The notes below the pieces were generated by a model that ran no database searches, was not told the DNA's origin, and saw only the letters and a program-made list of their open reading frames with translations. 64,000 nucleotides of DNA from Margaritifera margaritifera. Its lineage: Eukaryota > Mollusca > Bivalvia > Unionida > Margaritiferidae. The stretch covers positions 1,250,001-1,314,000 of the forward strand of contig JAQPZY010001536.1 in NCBI GenBank assembly GCA_029931535.1, read 5' to 3'. How positions within the stretch are numbered: position 1 is the stretch's first letter; every line of letters begins with the position of its first letter. Of the stretch, positions 12,786 through 26,489 are shown one piece after another. The position numbers and the translations under genes were made by a program.

Positions 12786-13988
12786 ACAGGTCGTCTCTTC
12801 TTTTATTCTTTCTTAAATCTAAGGATGCACTTTTTCTGATTCTGTAAGCATGACTGTTTTAAATTATGGATAAATATCTTGTCCTTTAAATTATTTGTGC
12901 TTTTTGTAATTCTAACTTCAGGTAGATTTTGATAAGAATACTAAGTTGGTTTTTGTTTAGTTTATTGTAATCCCTAAAGCCAGCCAAGTAGGCTGTAGAG
13001 GATGATGTTAAAGCATGAGAATTGATAAATAAATTGTAAACGAGTTTGTTTGTATAAAAAAAAAATAAACAAATAAACACTGTTCCATTCCAGGTCATTT
13101 TAAGTGTTTCTTCAAATTTTCTGAAGAATATACATGTGAAGAGCAGTTAATATTACTCGATAATTTGATAATACAAATCGTGATTATTATAGTCGATCAT
13201 TAAGAATATTTAGATGAAAATGTTCTTCAACATTCATAAAGTACTGCCACCCAAATTAAAAACATTATAGTCTAGGGTCGTGATCATTATATCAAATACA
13301 ACGTAGCGGATTCTATTCAAACACACACGGAAAATAAATTATGCAAAAGTATATGGACTTGTCGAACAGAAAGTATATATTGTCACCAATAACTTGCTAG
13401 ATACACCTTAAATACATGTTTGACTAATTTTGAAGCTCAATCAATATAACCTGATCATTTTTAAAAATATAACGATCGGTATTATATGGTCGTTCATAAA
13501 GAACAGTTATTGCTATCAGTATCGATCAGTATGTGAACATTCTTTTGTTTGAAAAAGTCATTAAATTTTGCAAACATATAAACCTAGCTGATAATGAGAT
13601 AAATTGATCTGCAAAGATAATTAAAAAGTGCTTACCTTCACCGGCCGTGTCATCTAAATTTGAACAAAGGATATATCGAGGCTAACTAACGAATTAAATC
13701 TGTCATGTCTTTTGTGATTAATTGGCATAATAAAAACTGTATTGGGAACAGAGGAAATGTACTACACCACTTTATTCTTATCAGTTTTCGCCATGAATAA
13801 AAACTATTCCTAACACAGTTATTAGTTATGAACTATATAATCTTACACGCCAATCTATTCCCATGTGACACGCAAGAGAGAGAGAGAGAGAATGCTTGGA
13901 GTATTATGGTGTAAATTTTACGTACATGTCACCTTATCTTAAGATTGCATATATTTCGATTTTTTTAAGTTATAGATTAGAACCGTTG
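12786..13988. other. Non-coding stretch
   Basis: AT-rich with no supported exon. A short (GA)n tract lies at 13874-13891. Confidence 0.45.
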
Positions 13989-14325
13989 TAAAGGTGTAAG
14001 TCTGCCCTTGACAAAGATACAAGTCTGCCCTTGACAAAGATATAAATCTGCCCTAGACTTTAACCTTGACAAAAATAAAAATCTGCTTTTGACAAAGATA
14101 TAAGTCTGCCCTAGACTTTACCCTTGACAAAGATACAAGTCTGCCTTTGACAAAGATACAAGTCTACCCTTGACAAAGATATAAATCTGCCCTAGACTTT
14201 GCCTTTGACAAAAATAAAAATCTGCTTTTGACAAAGATATGTCTGCCATAGACTTTGCCATTGACAAAGATATAAGTCTGCCCTTGACAAAGATATAAGT
14301 CTGCCCTTGACAAAGATACAAAATT
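13989..14325. repeat. Irregular ~23-bp tandem array
   Basis: Repeats of the type gacaaagatataagtctgcc, with variants inserting ctagactttgcc. About 13 copies with mixed spacing. Confidence 0.88.
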
Positions 14326-14894
14326 ATTGTTTAATAGAAATATACAGTAGGTAATGACGCCGTAAAATGGGGTTTCTCAATTTAAAAAAATACAAACAAA
14401 AGAAAAAGAAGAACAACAAAAATAAAATGTTGCTAGTCGTCTTTTTCGGACTCTACAAATGCCAACCCATATTTGGTTCCTAAATTTCAACTTTTGTTTC
14501 TATGCATTTTGAGTCTTTTGGTGTTTGTCTTATGCCAAGTCACGTATGAATGGTTGATTAAATTATGCAAACAATAAAACAATGTTGATGTATAGAAGCA
14601 AAAACATCGGAGTACTTGAAAAGTACTTGACGCCACACACAGTATGAGTAGGAACAGCCTCAACATGTTCCGTCGCATGCAAAATACCTCTGATGTAAAT
14701 AGTAGCCATTTTGCACAAGTCCGTGGTTGTTAATAACTTAAAATTACGTTAAAACAACCCCACGACGTGTCATCATAAATAGAAACGTAATCAATAGTTT
14801 GAAGCTATTGAAACCCAATGATTTCTTCATTTTTTTATTTTCAATAAAAAGTTGCAGGAATAAAATAAAATATTAACACCTATCATTTTATAAG

Positions 14895-15010
14895 GATCTA
14901 TTTTTCACACATCCGGCCGGACATGCGTCCGCCATCAAATGACCAATTTGGGAAGTATCACTACAGCTACACACAAGTCTCTTTCAGAAGTTATCCGACT
15001 CGCCCTTTAT
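14895..15010 (+). repeat. Dispersed repeat R2, copy 1
   Basis: Shares catc/gcc, then tgaccaa(t/c)ttgggaagta and tcactacagctac with 18470-18600 in the same orientation. Identity unknown. Confidence 0.5.
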
Positions 15011-15312
15011 GTTCAGAATGACACTACACATCCGGGCACTGCTCAAGGGTTGAAGATAATGGCGGCCTTGTGAAAAGTAATATTCTCACATTTCTATATG
15101 TGTATCATGTATGATTGTGTTTTCCAATGTAGAACGTGATCTTTATCCTGACTCGTGAACTATTTTGACCTTCTACTGCGAGCATAGTGAACACACAGTA
15201 GCAAAACCTTCCCAATTGCCATCATTACTTGAACATTCCTAACAAAAATCGAGATAAACATTAACTGCAACATATTTGCGTACAAAAACGAGCAGTGGTT
15301 GAAGTTAAGTGT

Positions 15313-15890
15313 CCTGCAAACAGGCCGTTTCGCACTGATCGACCTAGCTACATGTACGGCCTCTTATTTAGTTGAAGTTCAAGTTGAAAAATCCGTTGCA
15401 ATTGCGTAGGGTTTTTTTTATGGTTTTTTTTATTCATAAGCTCATTATTATTTCACAAGGGAAATAAAGTCTAGACAAAAGTTTAATTGGAGACTATTTC
15501 ATTATTATTTGTCTGTCTCCATTATTCTTATGGATAAGAGTGGACTTTATTTTTTTACTTGTTCACATTTGTTTCACTGCGCAAGCTATCTGCAGTACAC
15601 AGTTCTCTGAAAGCTAAAATGTGTCAGTGTAAACCTAACTTGTTACGCTCTATCTTAAGGTCAGGAAATTTTCAATGGGTGTTTTGCTGTTTGAAAGTGA
15701 CAGCAGTATTCACAATACGCCATTTTGACTTCAACACTCATTTTTCATTTAGAAATGTGAGAAAAAGAATCCTTCATTACGATTCAATATAGGATAGGAG
15801 AATTCCTAAAGCCTCGTGCCTGACGCAAAATTCTGACCTTCGAGTGGAATCTTCCTATTCTACACAGATTCATATGAAGGATTCTATTAG
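15313..15890 (+). repeat. Dispersed repeat R1, copy 1
   Basis: Similar throughout to 29876-30545. Shared landmarks are gacctagctacatgtac, tgtctg(t/c)ctccatta, gcgcaagctatctgcagt and ttctgaccttcg.gtggaat. The right end is a fold-back at 15767-15884 between GAATCCTTCAT and ATGAAGGATTC. It reads as a medium-length non-autonomous element without coding capacity. Confidence 0.65.
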
Positions 15891-17019
15891 TCTCGGCTCG
15901 CCCAGACTGTGTCTGGGTTTAGACCAGGATAAAGTGCTTCCGGGTCAGTGCCCAGCTAAGAAGTTCATATCTAAATTTAGAGGTTTTGTTTGGCTGTGCC
16001 TTTCATTGTGAAATATTCGTGACAGGAACTGATTTTTACCATGAAATAATTGGGAAAGAGTTATTCTTTCTTTTGAGATGGATTTTATTGTGGTTGTGAA
16101 ATCATTGTGGCGGAAGTGCACATGTAAAATCAATGTAAGATATGGTCAGAAACTATGTTCTGATTGACCCGGAAATGGAACCATGACCGCGGTAGGTTTT
16201 GATCAGCTGTTAAACATAATTTTGCCAGGCAACAACTTACAAGTCTTGGTGTGTGTAATGGTCTGTAATAGCACAGTCAACCATAGGAATACTAGTGTGA
16301 TTGAAATGTTAGTCTGAGTTCAGCTTGGAGAAATGCACGTATGGAATATATAGGAAAAGTAATGGTTGTTTGACTGCATCCGTATAGAGACTTTTCATAA
16401 ACAAGTCTTGCGAACTATTTTAGATCATGCGGATACACCTTGAACAAATACCGATTCGGAAACACTTCGGGTGTAATCTGCAGAGAACATATATCACCGA
16501 GATCTGGTTGTGTCGAGTGAACATAACATTTTATTATAAAGGTAACGAATTTTAGGCATGTAATGCTTAACAATATGAATAAAAGTAAAAATCTGTACAG
16601 GGAACGAATTTTTTTTTTTTTTTTTTTACAACAAACGCTTCATGACGTGGCGTCACAAGAAAGCAGCGATGGTAGAAAAGTGTCGCGTCTGAGATTAATT
16701 GGAATATCCTTGTCCCTTTCGAAGCAAGTCAAATAACTTTGACTCTCTGAAAGAGACACGGAGTAGTTTTGGCGTACCCAGACTGTAGCTGTGTAGAGAA
16801 ATTGATGATATCAGTCTGGGGAAAACACGGTGAAAACGGCTCTCTCTTGAGGATTGTTTATGCCAAGTCGATACGTTTTTGATTTAATTTCGTTGAGCAA
16901 GGATTTATATCATCTAGAGTATGCGTCACTATGTGCATGACGTCAAAAATGATTCTAGGCAAGTGAATAACTAAACTGATCTTCCAACATTCTTTCTGAC
17001 CGACATAAAATTTTTTTTT
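15891..17019. other. Non-coding stretch
   Basis: No supported exon. A T14-17 tract lies near 16610. Confidence 0.4.
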
Positions 17020-17215
17020 ACCATGAAGATATTAAATGACGTGCTTTGGTTTCATTATTACATTTAATTTTCCTTTGTTAAAGTTCAGAGCGCCGTCTGG
17101 CGCCCCAAGCTTTGGCGGACCTCGTTTTCGTTTGATTTTCTTTCTTCCCCATGCCCTGATTTGGCTTTCCATTGCAGAGCGATGAAAGCCAAAGAGGAGC
17201 AGATGTCCTTTGCAA
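17020..17215 (+). repeat. Dispersed repeat R3, uninterrupted copy
   Basis: Matches 19615-19760 in its first half (gcgcccca..tttggc, cttcgtttt) and 20150-20200 in its second half (tttggctttccattg, gtgaaagc.aaag). Here the two halves are adjacent. Confidence 0.45.
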
Positions 17216-19614
17216 GACTCAGAGGTAATCGTAGTGATACTTCACTAACTAATATTTTTTTTTTTTCTTTCTGAACGAATATTTGGCGAGATCTGCGAAG
17301 AATAGATCCTCATAAAAAGATAGACATTGGTAATAACATTCAACAACGTTTCAACCATCATGAAAATGAAATCCCGCTACATTTAATTTTTCATGTTATT
17401 CGTGCAACATTTTAATGAAATAAATTGAAGAAATCATTAAATTTCAACAACCTGAAGCTAGTACTTACGTTGCTATGAGTGATGATAAGTCATCTAGTCG
17501 TTGTGTCGTCATGATGTTATTATAAGGTAATAACAACCATAGGCTTGAAGGCAGTTCAAAATGGCCGATGTATTTTTTATTTGTTCAAACTTCACAAGTT
17601 CCTGTTTTTTTTTTTTTTTTGTTTTTGTTTTTTTTAACCCGATCATTTCCATTTAGGCATTATGAGATTGCGGACGACATGCAAGATTTACTTACCTCCT
17701 AAATTGAAGAGTTTGACAACGTGCAAAAACTACGCACCTCTTGAACTGAAACTTGGACAACGAATTGCACCACTGAGCATGGGCAATTTTTCGTTTTGCA
17801 AAAGCACATGTTAACATATTTTTTTTGGTGAAGGATTAACTTGCTTCAAATTACAATCAAGACATAAATAAGGCTGATCTTGGCAAACCATCACAACAAA
17901 CACAGTAAAGGTGCCAAGTGTTTGAAACTATTTTGTTAGACTCTTAACATTCATACGTGTCCGCCCAGATTGGTCGGCGTAGGAATAATGTCCAAAATTG
18001 GATAGTAAATCGGCAGATAGCAGAGGCGCTAACTTAGCGACCATGGTGCAGTGTTATTTGGTAGCATGCGACGGAAAAGACCGATTGATCAGATGTGTTA
18101 TCCTGTCCACAGACACAATTTGAGGTGTTCCGAATGATCATATCATACTGGAGAATGATCGGCCTTTCCTGTTGCATACTAGGAAAAGACCTCGCATCTA
18201 AATGGTGACTATTTTTAACTGCCATCAAGCCCGTGGATGTTATTACGTCATAATAACTTTATTACCGTCACAACGATTCGATGATGTGTCATCGCTAATC
18301 AACGTAAGCAATAATATGAGACTATGAAAATCAAACATTTGTTTTCAATTTTGTTTTTCATAAAAGATTTTCAGAAATAACATAAGAAAATGTATAGTGC
18401 AGCTATTTTATGAACGTTGAAATGTCCTCGAGAGTTATTTGTAACATTTATCTGTTATGCCGATCTATCCTTTGCAAATCTAGCCAGATGTTCATCTGCC
18501 AAAAACTGACCAACTTGGGAAGTATCAATACAGTTACCTTCGAATTTCTTTCAGTGAGTAGAACCTACTCAATTCGGAAAGAGACGACGATGTTCCGATT
18601 GCTCTCATCCACTGACTAAGGTTCCGCTCTTGAGTTTCGTTCTTTGTACAGGATTTGATTTTTATAAAACAAAAAGTTATTCCAGATTTTCCTCACTGGT
18701 AGTCCTGGTTATATAAAAACTGTTAAAAGAACTTTTAATTCACTGTATTTTGGTGTATTATTGATGGATTTAATTTGAGTTGGAGAGTATAAAGCTGCGC
18801 CTTACTTCAGATGTGCATCTCTCAAAGCATCGCTAGCTCCGCTTAATCAGTTTCACGTTCTGGACTTGAGTTCTCTGGTATTCGACCTAAATTTGCAGAC
18901 CAATATCACAGGTCTATAACCAGTAGCTCTGTGTTTCCGAATTGGTTTGTCAGTGAGGTCATTCATACAGAGTTACCCATAACGGCTAGTTTGGAAACTT
19001 CCGGTGAACTGCATTGATTGGTTGGTAGCTACACATCAGCGCGGTGCATTATGGGGAAAAAGTACTTTCACTAAAGATGCAGGATGACGGTTATCTGCAG
19101 TCTTACGAGTACTAGAAGTGTAACGCCGTTGTCAGCGAAGGACTTCAGAAGTAAATTGTAAACACGCAAAAAAAGTAAATTGGAAAACAAAAAAAAGATC
19201 TATTTTATACTAGTAATTCATTTATTGCACGTTCATAAGTTAGTACGGTATACTCTTACAAAATTCATAACTGTTACTTTAGAGTTTCAGTTAATTGTTC
19301 TATCACATGGGATCAGCCATATCAATCAGCTATCTGCTTTAGACAGCGCGTTGTTTCCTTAATACCAAATAACAAGAAATTTCAGTCACAGTACATAAAA
19401 GTGGACGTATACCGACATTGTTCTTGCTGCAAATTGCACACCACTTCACCTTATACTTGTCCCTCTTTCAAAAGTGGTTAATAACTGTGGAGCGGAACCT
19501 AAATAGTATGGATATTATGACGTCATAATGTCAGGCGTAAAAAGAATTAAAAAATTAAAATTATAATTTCTCCAGACTATTGTAAAATTGTCTTTCGTAT
19601 ATCTTAAAGTTGTG
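17216..19614. other. Non-coding stretch
   Basis: No supported exon. Contains repeat R2 copy 2 (about 18470-18600) and T-rich tracts near 17260 and 17610. Confidence 0.4.
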
Positions 19615-20200
19615 AATTGGCATGCTTTATGTTTCATTATTAATTAAATTTACCTTGGTCAATGCTTACAGTGCCGTTAAGCGCCCCAAAATTTGGCAAA
19701 ATAAATGTGGAGGGCTTCGTTTTATTTAATTTCGTTCTTTTTCTTCTTTTTTTTCTTCTTCTTTTTTTTTTTTTTTTTTTTTTGTGGCTACCATGGCAAT
19801 TAGACTATTCAAATTTCATTCTCGCGGAATTAGATTATTACGGCTTTTCCGCCATATTGGATTTTTTACGGAATTCCTTATAAACGTATTTCAGCGATAT
19901 TTACTTCCCTTGAGAACTCTTATCAAAGAGAAATAACTTTATCATTTGGAAAAAAAATCTGTAAAACTTCAGCAACATTGTAATATTACTGGGAAATGAT
20001 GTTTTGTTATTCTCATTTTATTGAACCTTCAATATAGTAATTTAATTTAACGTTAATGTTTGCATCCAATCAGAGCAATGGTTACATACACACATAACTA
20101 ACGTCCTGTATCTACCCAGTTGTTGGTAAACAGGCTGCTTGGCCCTCGTTTGGCTTTCCATTGTATATCAGTGAAAGCTAAAGCTTGCCGGGTGACCAGG
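19615..20200 (+). repeat. Dispersed repeat R3, interrupted copy
   Basis: Two halves of the repeat at 17020-17215, separated by about 390 bp that starts at a long T tract (19740-19783). This suggests a later insertion, possibly a minus-oriented retroposed segment whose poly-A reads as T here. Confidence 0.4.
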
Positions 20201-20263
20201 TCTGGACAAATGCAATTCAGCGTTACTATCTGTAAACCTGGCGACACATAGATTTATTACGAA

Positions 20264-20322
<59 letters not shown>

Positions 20323-20330
20323 ATAATAAT
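20264..20330. repeat. (TAA)n microsatellite
   Basis: About 20 TAA units, one imperfect near the right end. Confidence 0.97.
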
Positions 20331-21766
20331 TGGCATAGACTGTACAAAGTGTTTGTACGGCCCAAGTAATTTACTGCTACTGAAATAAAACGGTTAGTAA
20401 AGTCTAGAAATTTTGGAAAATGGAGGGTAGAGGCTCAATCACATCCACAATGTAACTGTAATTTTTGTTGTTGTCAATCATTGATTAGTATCAAAATAAT
20501 TATTGCATATATTAAGTTAATGATTTTAATGCAGTGAGATTACCATACTGTATCTATCTATCGTCTTGAGGATACATACAATTTTTCCCATTGTCATTCT
20601 ATCTATCCCAACCGTTCCAATTAAGATTCTCAAATCCTATCGACCCTCACTTGTTTAGTTTTGGGGCAAAACATTTAATCCTTGTTTAATCCTTTAATCA
20701 TTTAATCCTTGTTTTATTTCTTAATTTTGCAAGCAAGGCTAAGATAGGAATTAACTGCAAATAATTCAAATAACACTTTTCTTTATACCGTGTTTTCAAA
20801 AACAGGATATAACTTTTTCATCGTTTAAGTAATACTCAGTGACCTCTATCAAGGTATTGTTGCTGTTGTACCCATGGGCAATCCCCATGTGTAAATTGTG
20901 ACGTCATCGCTATATGTTATGATAACACCCATTGCATTGTATAATCACGCCCATTTGTCTTTTAAGGAAGGAGAAAAAAGAGAGGAAGAAACTTGTTGCA
21001 TAATTTGTATAGGTATCTTACTTGAAAACCGTATAATTATGTAAAAGAAGATGCAATAAAACGTTGACTTTTCTCAAGGATGGTGCACGAGGATAAAATG
21101 AACGATGACACGTTTTGTATCAATATGTCGTTAATAAAATTATTGTAATTAATCAATCTTCGTCGATTAGGAAGGAATAAGAGGCAATTTATGAATCCGA
21201 TTTATTTAACACGTTTGTTCCCATTATCATCGTCATCATCATCATCATCATCTTCTTCTTCTTTTTCTTCTTCTAGGATCCACGGTACCTCGCTTGGTAC
21301 AGCGTCGGACTCGACGCCCTCCCAGCCCGCGTCGACTACCTCGTTGAGTCCTTGGGAAAAGCACCTAGCTCCATATCCGTACGCAGGGGTTGAGGTTGAC
21401 AGTTTCCTCCCACCCCCCACCCCCCTTTAATTTAAAAAAAAATCCATTATGCCCTTTGATTTTGGCTTTGCCCCCCACCCCCGGAAAATGGCTTTGACCC
21501 CCCCCCCCCCCCTCCCGGGAAAATTCCTGCGGACGCCTATGCTTAGCTCCCATTTCTTCAGCATGATGGCCAATAATGTATTCAAAGTGCCGTTAAAACC
21601 AATAAAAGCAAAACAAACAACCTTCTTCTTTTCTTTTTCTTCTATCTAAACGTAAGTTACAAAATATTTGATATTTCTGCATACCTGTGTCATTCAACAA
21701 GAACTTGGTACAGAGATCTATGTTGATATCAGCCATGCAGTTATAAATGGAATGTCTAATAATAAC

Positions 21767-21768
<2 letters not shown>
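20331..21768. other. Non-coding stretch with (TCA)n and C-runs
   Basis: (TCATCA)/(TTC)n at 21227-21275 and C/G-run sequence at 21410-21530. Open frames here are driven by low complexity. Confidence 0.45.

Positions 21769-21847
<79 letters not shown>
21769..21847. repeat. (AT)n microsatellite
   Basis: About 39 AT units. Confidence 0.98.
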
Positions 21848-21851
<4 letters not shown>

Positions 21852-22683
21852 CATAAACCTATAAACGACCAGATAAATAAAACGAAGCACAGTAAAATGA
21901 GCATAATTGTTACATGATAAATTTCATTTGTGACACGTATTATCCGAGGCCTGCTTTCAAGATTAGAATCAATAAATTGTACAATTTTTCATTCCACTTG
22001 ACTGTGACAGAAATTTTGATTTTCAGAATATCCAATCAATCGTTTTCTTCACTCTTTCTGTGTGTCTAGCGCTTTTTTGACAACGGTCTTATACATTCAA
22101 AGTATGAACTCAGTTGAATTTACAAGAAGAATGTGAAATTCGATCCAGGGCAATTAAATTGAGGTGAATTTAGTACAATTTTATCGCATATTTGTGAGCC
22201 ACCGGTGACAAGTTTACATGGGATTGTAATTAGCAAGATAACCTTGGTGCTGCCATTCTCTGAAATAGTTACCAGATATAACATCATAGATTTTGATCAC
22301 TAAAAGAATCAATATAAGTGACTTGGACCAACCCGTCAGCAGCCCATTTCCCATCTTGGTGCGCATAGATTTTTCCTTTCCTTCATTTCGAACAAAATAG
22401 ACCCCGACACATTCATGGTTGCAGGTGTGGTCTATTAGGCTGGTCTCAAAATTGTATACAGGTGTGCCAATACAACGCCAATACAACAGCCAAATGGCTG
22501 TTTGGGTGATATATAATTGCAAGCTACGACATGCTCGGTGACATGTCTGTTGCACTAGGAAGAATTGCCATAAGCTGCGAATTCTATGGAATGGTATCAT
22601 GTTGACTCCCCATGAAGTAAAATATCCAGGATTAAATACTGACAGGAGAAAATACCCAGCGAATGAAAGTCCTCAATAGACAA
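21848..22683. other. Non-coding stretch
   Basis: A 128-codon minus-strand open frame (22600-22214) has no recognisable domain and is treated as chance. Confidence 0.4.
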
Positions 22684-22751
22684 ATCACTGAAAAGTCTAC
22701 CTGTAAGGCGTTGATAAATTGTAGAAGATACAGGTAGACGGAGTCAGTGAT
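22684..22751. other. 68-nt imperfect hairpin
   Basis: Arms atcactga-aaa-gtctacctgta and tacaggtagac-ggag-tcagtgat pair as 11 bp and 8 bp around a 3x4 internal loop. The ~22-nt terminal loop is AT-rich. It has pre-miRNA-like size, but could equally be a decayed inverted-repeat element. Confidence 0.5.
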
Positions 22752-22908
22752 TGATATAAAGCCTGTTTGATCCAGGGCTTGGCTAGTTCTTCCCTCAGAA
22801 TTATGTCAGTAATTGATTCTCATGACTCTATCACTCTAGTTGTTAGCTACACGTGAAGTTTCAGATAGTTTCCTCACACTACAACAAGGTTATCTTCAAA
22901 TTATCTAC

Positions 22909-23000
22909 ATTCAGTCTGAACATTTCTTAATCAAGCGGCATTCAGTCTGGACATTTCTTAATCAAGCGGCATTCAGTCTGGACATTTCTTAATCAAGCGG
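22909..23000. repeat. 31-bp tandem repeat, three copies
   Basis: The unit attcagtctggacatttctt + aatcaagcggc is repeated three times almost perfectly. Confidence 0.93.
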
Positions 23001-23884
23001 ACTGTCTAACATGTAATTATCCCTATTTACCGTTTGCTCAGTGTCTAACAATAAATAAAAACATTTTGTGCCTGAAGAAGCATATAGTAAATGCGAAACT
23101 AGTCGCACAAATTTATCGGCGTTTGTGTTGTTTCTTTATTTCAAATAACAATAAATAAAATAAATATATTTAAAAGATATGTGTCGATAGAATCTCTACA
23201 TAATCAGGGAAAGACGAATATTATAAACATATATGTGGCTGGATGTATGCATGCATCCATGGATGGATTGTTGTCAACGGCGTATGTATTCATATATACG
23301 TTATAACCAAATTTGGAACACTGTTCTGGTAATCTGCTGGTAAACATTAACTACAGTGTTTGATCGACAGCCATTGTGTTTACCATTTACCACAAAGCGT
23401 CAAAATCCTGTTAGATTTGTATGACTATTCTTTTGAGTCAGCTCAAATATAAATATTTGAACCACTTCACACGCACATGCGGTGTCAGATTGAGAGGTTT
23501 TCTATGTAATATATTCAAAATACAAATTTGCCTATTGAAAGTAAACACGCTGAATCAACGCACCTACGGTTTTCAATGCGCACTAAGCCTTTTCTGTGAT
23601 AGTACCACATATTTTTACTATGTACTATCTTACCATGTTTCATCTTGTCTGGATTTCGAAAATACTGGCCTTTTTTAATAAGTAAACTGGTATTCACACA
23701 AATTTATTTCGATTTGTGGCTAAAAAAAAATGTGTCTCCAGTGTATGAACAACTCTATTTCATACATAGTCTGTGCATGGTAAAATAGATGGGTGGGGGT
23801 GGGGGTGGGGTCAAGGCAAACCAATTCCACGCACAATACATGACGAAGAATCAAACAGTTTATCTTTTGCACAAAATTGTGCTT

Positions 23885-24950
23885 TATACCTTACCGCGGT
23901 ATAACCGGTGTTTAGGCAATACTGCTTCGTAGAGCTGAGTACCACGAAAAGATTTGCGCCACGGTATTTCTGGACATACCGCGATAAGTACCACGGTATA
24001 CCCACGGTATACCACAATTATATTAGGGACCGTCAATTTAATGTCCTGGGCTGGGGCCTGGCTTTTTTTTAAAATTTCCGTCTGTCAATAGCTGGAAAAA
24101 ATATCTTGCTCTGATTTATGACAGAATCAGAAAAAAAATGATCTTGAGATAAAAGAAAATGAAGTATCTCAGCTCAAAAGAAAATTGAAATCTCCCCCCC
24201 CCCCTCCGCGGAAACTTAAATGGTAGGTACCCTCTAGTAGATGAATTTGCTATGTGTATGTTTGTTGTTGTATATACGTTGTAATCTAAAGACTGTTACT
24301 AAAGTGGGATGATTAAGCTTACACTATAGCTGAAACCCTGTAAAAGACATAGTGCTGACATTAGAAAGCTTGTTGATAAAAATTGAAAGTGTTGACACTG
24401 ACGCCTACACTTTACTAGCAACACTATCGATATAACATGCAGGGAAACTTTGAGTGGGATGCCAACACCCGGACAAGATTTTTATCAGAGAGGGCCAGTA
24501 AACACAAGACACACTTACTCAACAAATGAGAAAATATTTAGTGAAGTTGAGAAATTACGTAAAATTCAAACAGAAAAAAACTGCTCTCATGAAAATCTTA
24601 GGATAATTCGCAGTCTTACAAAGGAATACATGTACTTAACACATTAACATACGCTAGTAAATAACTAAAAACTGACTTTTATTAAAATCCGACATTTTTC
24701 TAAAAGTTGGATTTGGCCCGAATATCTTTCACAACATCCCATTTGGCCACCACGTTGGCATACGTGACACGTGTCAAACGTGATTAAAGGATCATAAATA
24801 TAATTATATTTGTAATATTCAAAATTAATTTGTGACATAAAACTGTTTTGTAAAATAATTACTGACTGAAACTACCGAAGTACCTGTACAGTGCAAAAGT
24901 ACCGTTATACGTACCAAAAAATACCGTGATAACCGGTAATACCGCGCACT
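23885..24950. mobile_element. Candidate inverted-repeat (hAT-like) element
   Basis: The left end (ttaccgcggtataaccggtg) and the reverse complement of the right end (gtgcgcggtattaccggtta) match at about 15 of 20 positions. Extra CGGTAT/ACCGTG subterminal repeats occur at both ends. The ~1.07-kb interior has no transposase. The borders are approximate and I could not fix a target duplication. Confidence 0.35.
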
Positions 24951-25333
24951 TCTACTACTTATTCACATAGTACGATATCCATTAAGAGCCTACTTTCCAA
25001 TCTAGTCCAAGGAAAGTGCATTACCCAACATAGTCAACGAGTTTTACGCTAATTCTTGTACTAAAGGAAACTAATCATTTTAAACCATAGATAAACAAAG
25101 TCACCCAAGGTACACGATAGATTGATCAGATGTAGAATATACTGTTCATCTTCACGTTTAAGTACTTTTTTGTGGGTCTATAAGATCATACAAAGTTTAG
25201 AGTGGGGGAAATGAAGAAGGAAAAAAAAAAGCATAAAATGCGAGGGCGGGGGGTAACAAATCTTACTTGGTATTGCAGACCCAAACGAGTGCATAGCCTG
25301 TGCAGATTTCCACATTTATTATTGCTGGCCAAA

Positions 25334-25438
25334 ATGTATGTATGTATGTATGTATGTATGTATGTATGTATGTATGTATGTATGTATGTATGTATGTATG
25401 TATGTATGTATGTATGTATGTATGTATGTATGTATGAA
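25334..25438. repeat. (TATG)n microsatellite
   Basis: About 26 tetranucleotide units. Confidence 0.98.
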
Positions 25439-26197
25439 GGTAGGTCGGTAGGTATAAATGGATATATATATGGATGAATGAATATATGGATGGTTGGAAT
25501 GAATGAGAGATGAATGAACGGATGAATGGATAGATGAATAACATATTTTCAGATGAACGATGGATTAAACGTTGTCTATTTTTTAAATCTCTGGATCTAT
25601 CCAAATATACCTGTAAGTCAATATTTTATATAGTTAATTCAAAAACTCTTACGTATTGTGTGTAAAACTTTCGTTGGTTTATTGTAAGACATCGAACCCG
25701 GGGCTCCTCAGCCCTGGCACTACCATTTTCTAGTATAAAGGAATAAAGATGAAGAAAAAAATAAATAAATAAAAACGCCTTGAACTCTTGCAATAAGAAA
25801 GCAAATATAATTATGTGCACACTAAGTATTGAAACGCGCGCAAGTATAATGACTCACCGATAGGGTATATTAAGTCAATAATCTATTTTAAAACTTTGTA
25901 TAGTTCGTCAAAAACATCTATTATGAATAATCTGTAGGTACATAACCTTACTTATGGAGGTCAATGGGCTCAATAAAATACCATACATTTTAAATTGACA
26001 TCTACAATTGCTCTGTCACTTAAGAGGTATTAATGTACATACGCTTTTGTAAGAACGGAATATCTCAGGGAAAACCGTATCTTAAGATTGTATTTTTCGT
26101 GTTATTATTACAGAGTTATTGACCTATATGTGTCTTTATTTTGTCAATTTACAAAATAATGTTATTTTCTCAAGAAGTCGTTTTACAATGACAGTAT

Positions 26198-26202
<5 letters not shown>
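25439..26202. other. Non-coding stretch
   Basis: Degenerate ATGGATGAATG-like simple sequence follows the microsatellite to about 25560. A weak tRNA B-box-like motif lies on the minus strand near 25690. No gene. Confidence 0.4.

Positions 26203-26270
<68 letters not shown>
26203..26270. repeat. (GA)n microsatellite
   Basis: About 34 GA units. Confidence 0.98.
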
Positions 26271-26275
<5 letters not shown>

Positions 26276-26489
26276 CCAACTACATCTATTGTAAAATATC
26301 ATATTTTAATAAATCCTACAAACCCGTTTCCAAAGTTACCTATGGCCGAATTGTAAAAAGGAAATGGTATATGTAATCACAAAAACTATGCCAGTATAAG
26401 AATTATACTAAACCAACCTGTTTCAGAACTAAAATAGAAATTAATACATACTTCAAGTGTTAACCTGAGGAAAATACCAAAGCGACAGT

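Noticed and set aside
12376..12847. Open frames encoding (YIHT)n or (MYVC)n on both strands
   Set aside because: Products of the (TATG)n microsatellite. The same applies to YIYI frames over (AT)n and RERE/SLSL frames over (GA)n.
22214..22600. 128-codon minus-strand open frame
   Set aside because: No domain, no splice context, and biased low-information composition; expected by chance in 64 kb.
23020..23150. Possible 3' end of a Penelope-like or DIRS element (gcctgaagaagcatat..., gcgaaactagtcgc)
   Set aside because: The motif recalls tails of such elements, but it is short and no adjoining coding remains; too weak to annotate.
24020..24240. MITE with ends tagggaccgtcaatttaa and aacttaaatggtaggtaccc
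   Set aside because: Ends align only with gaps and no target duplication was found.
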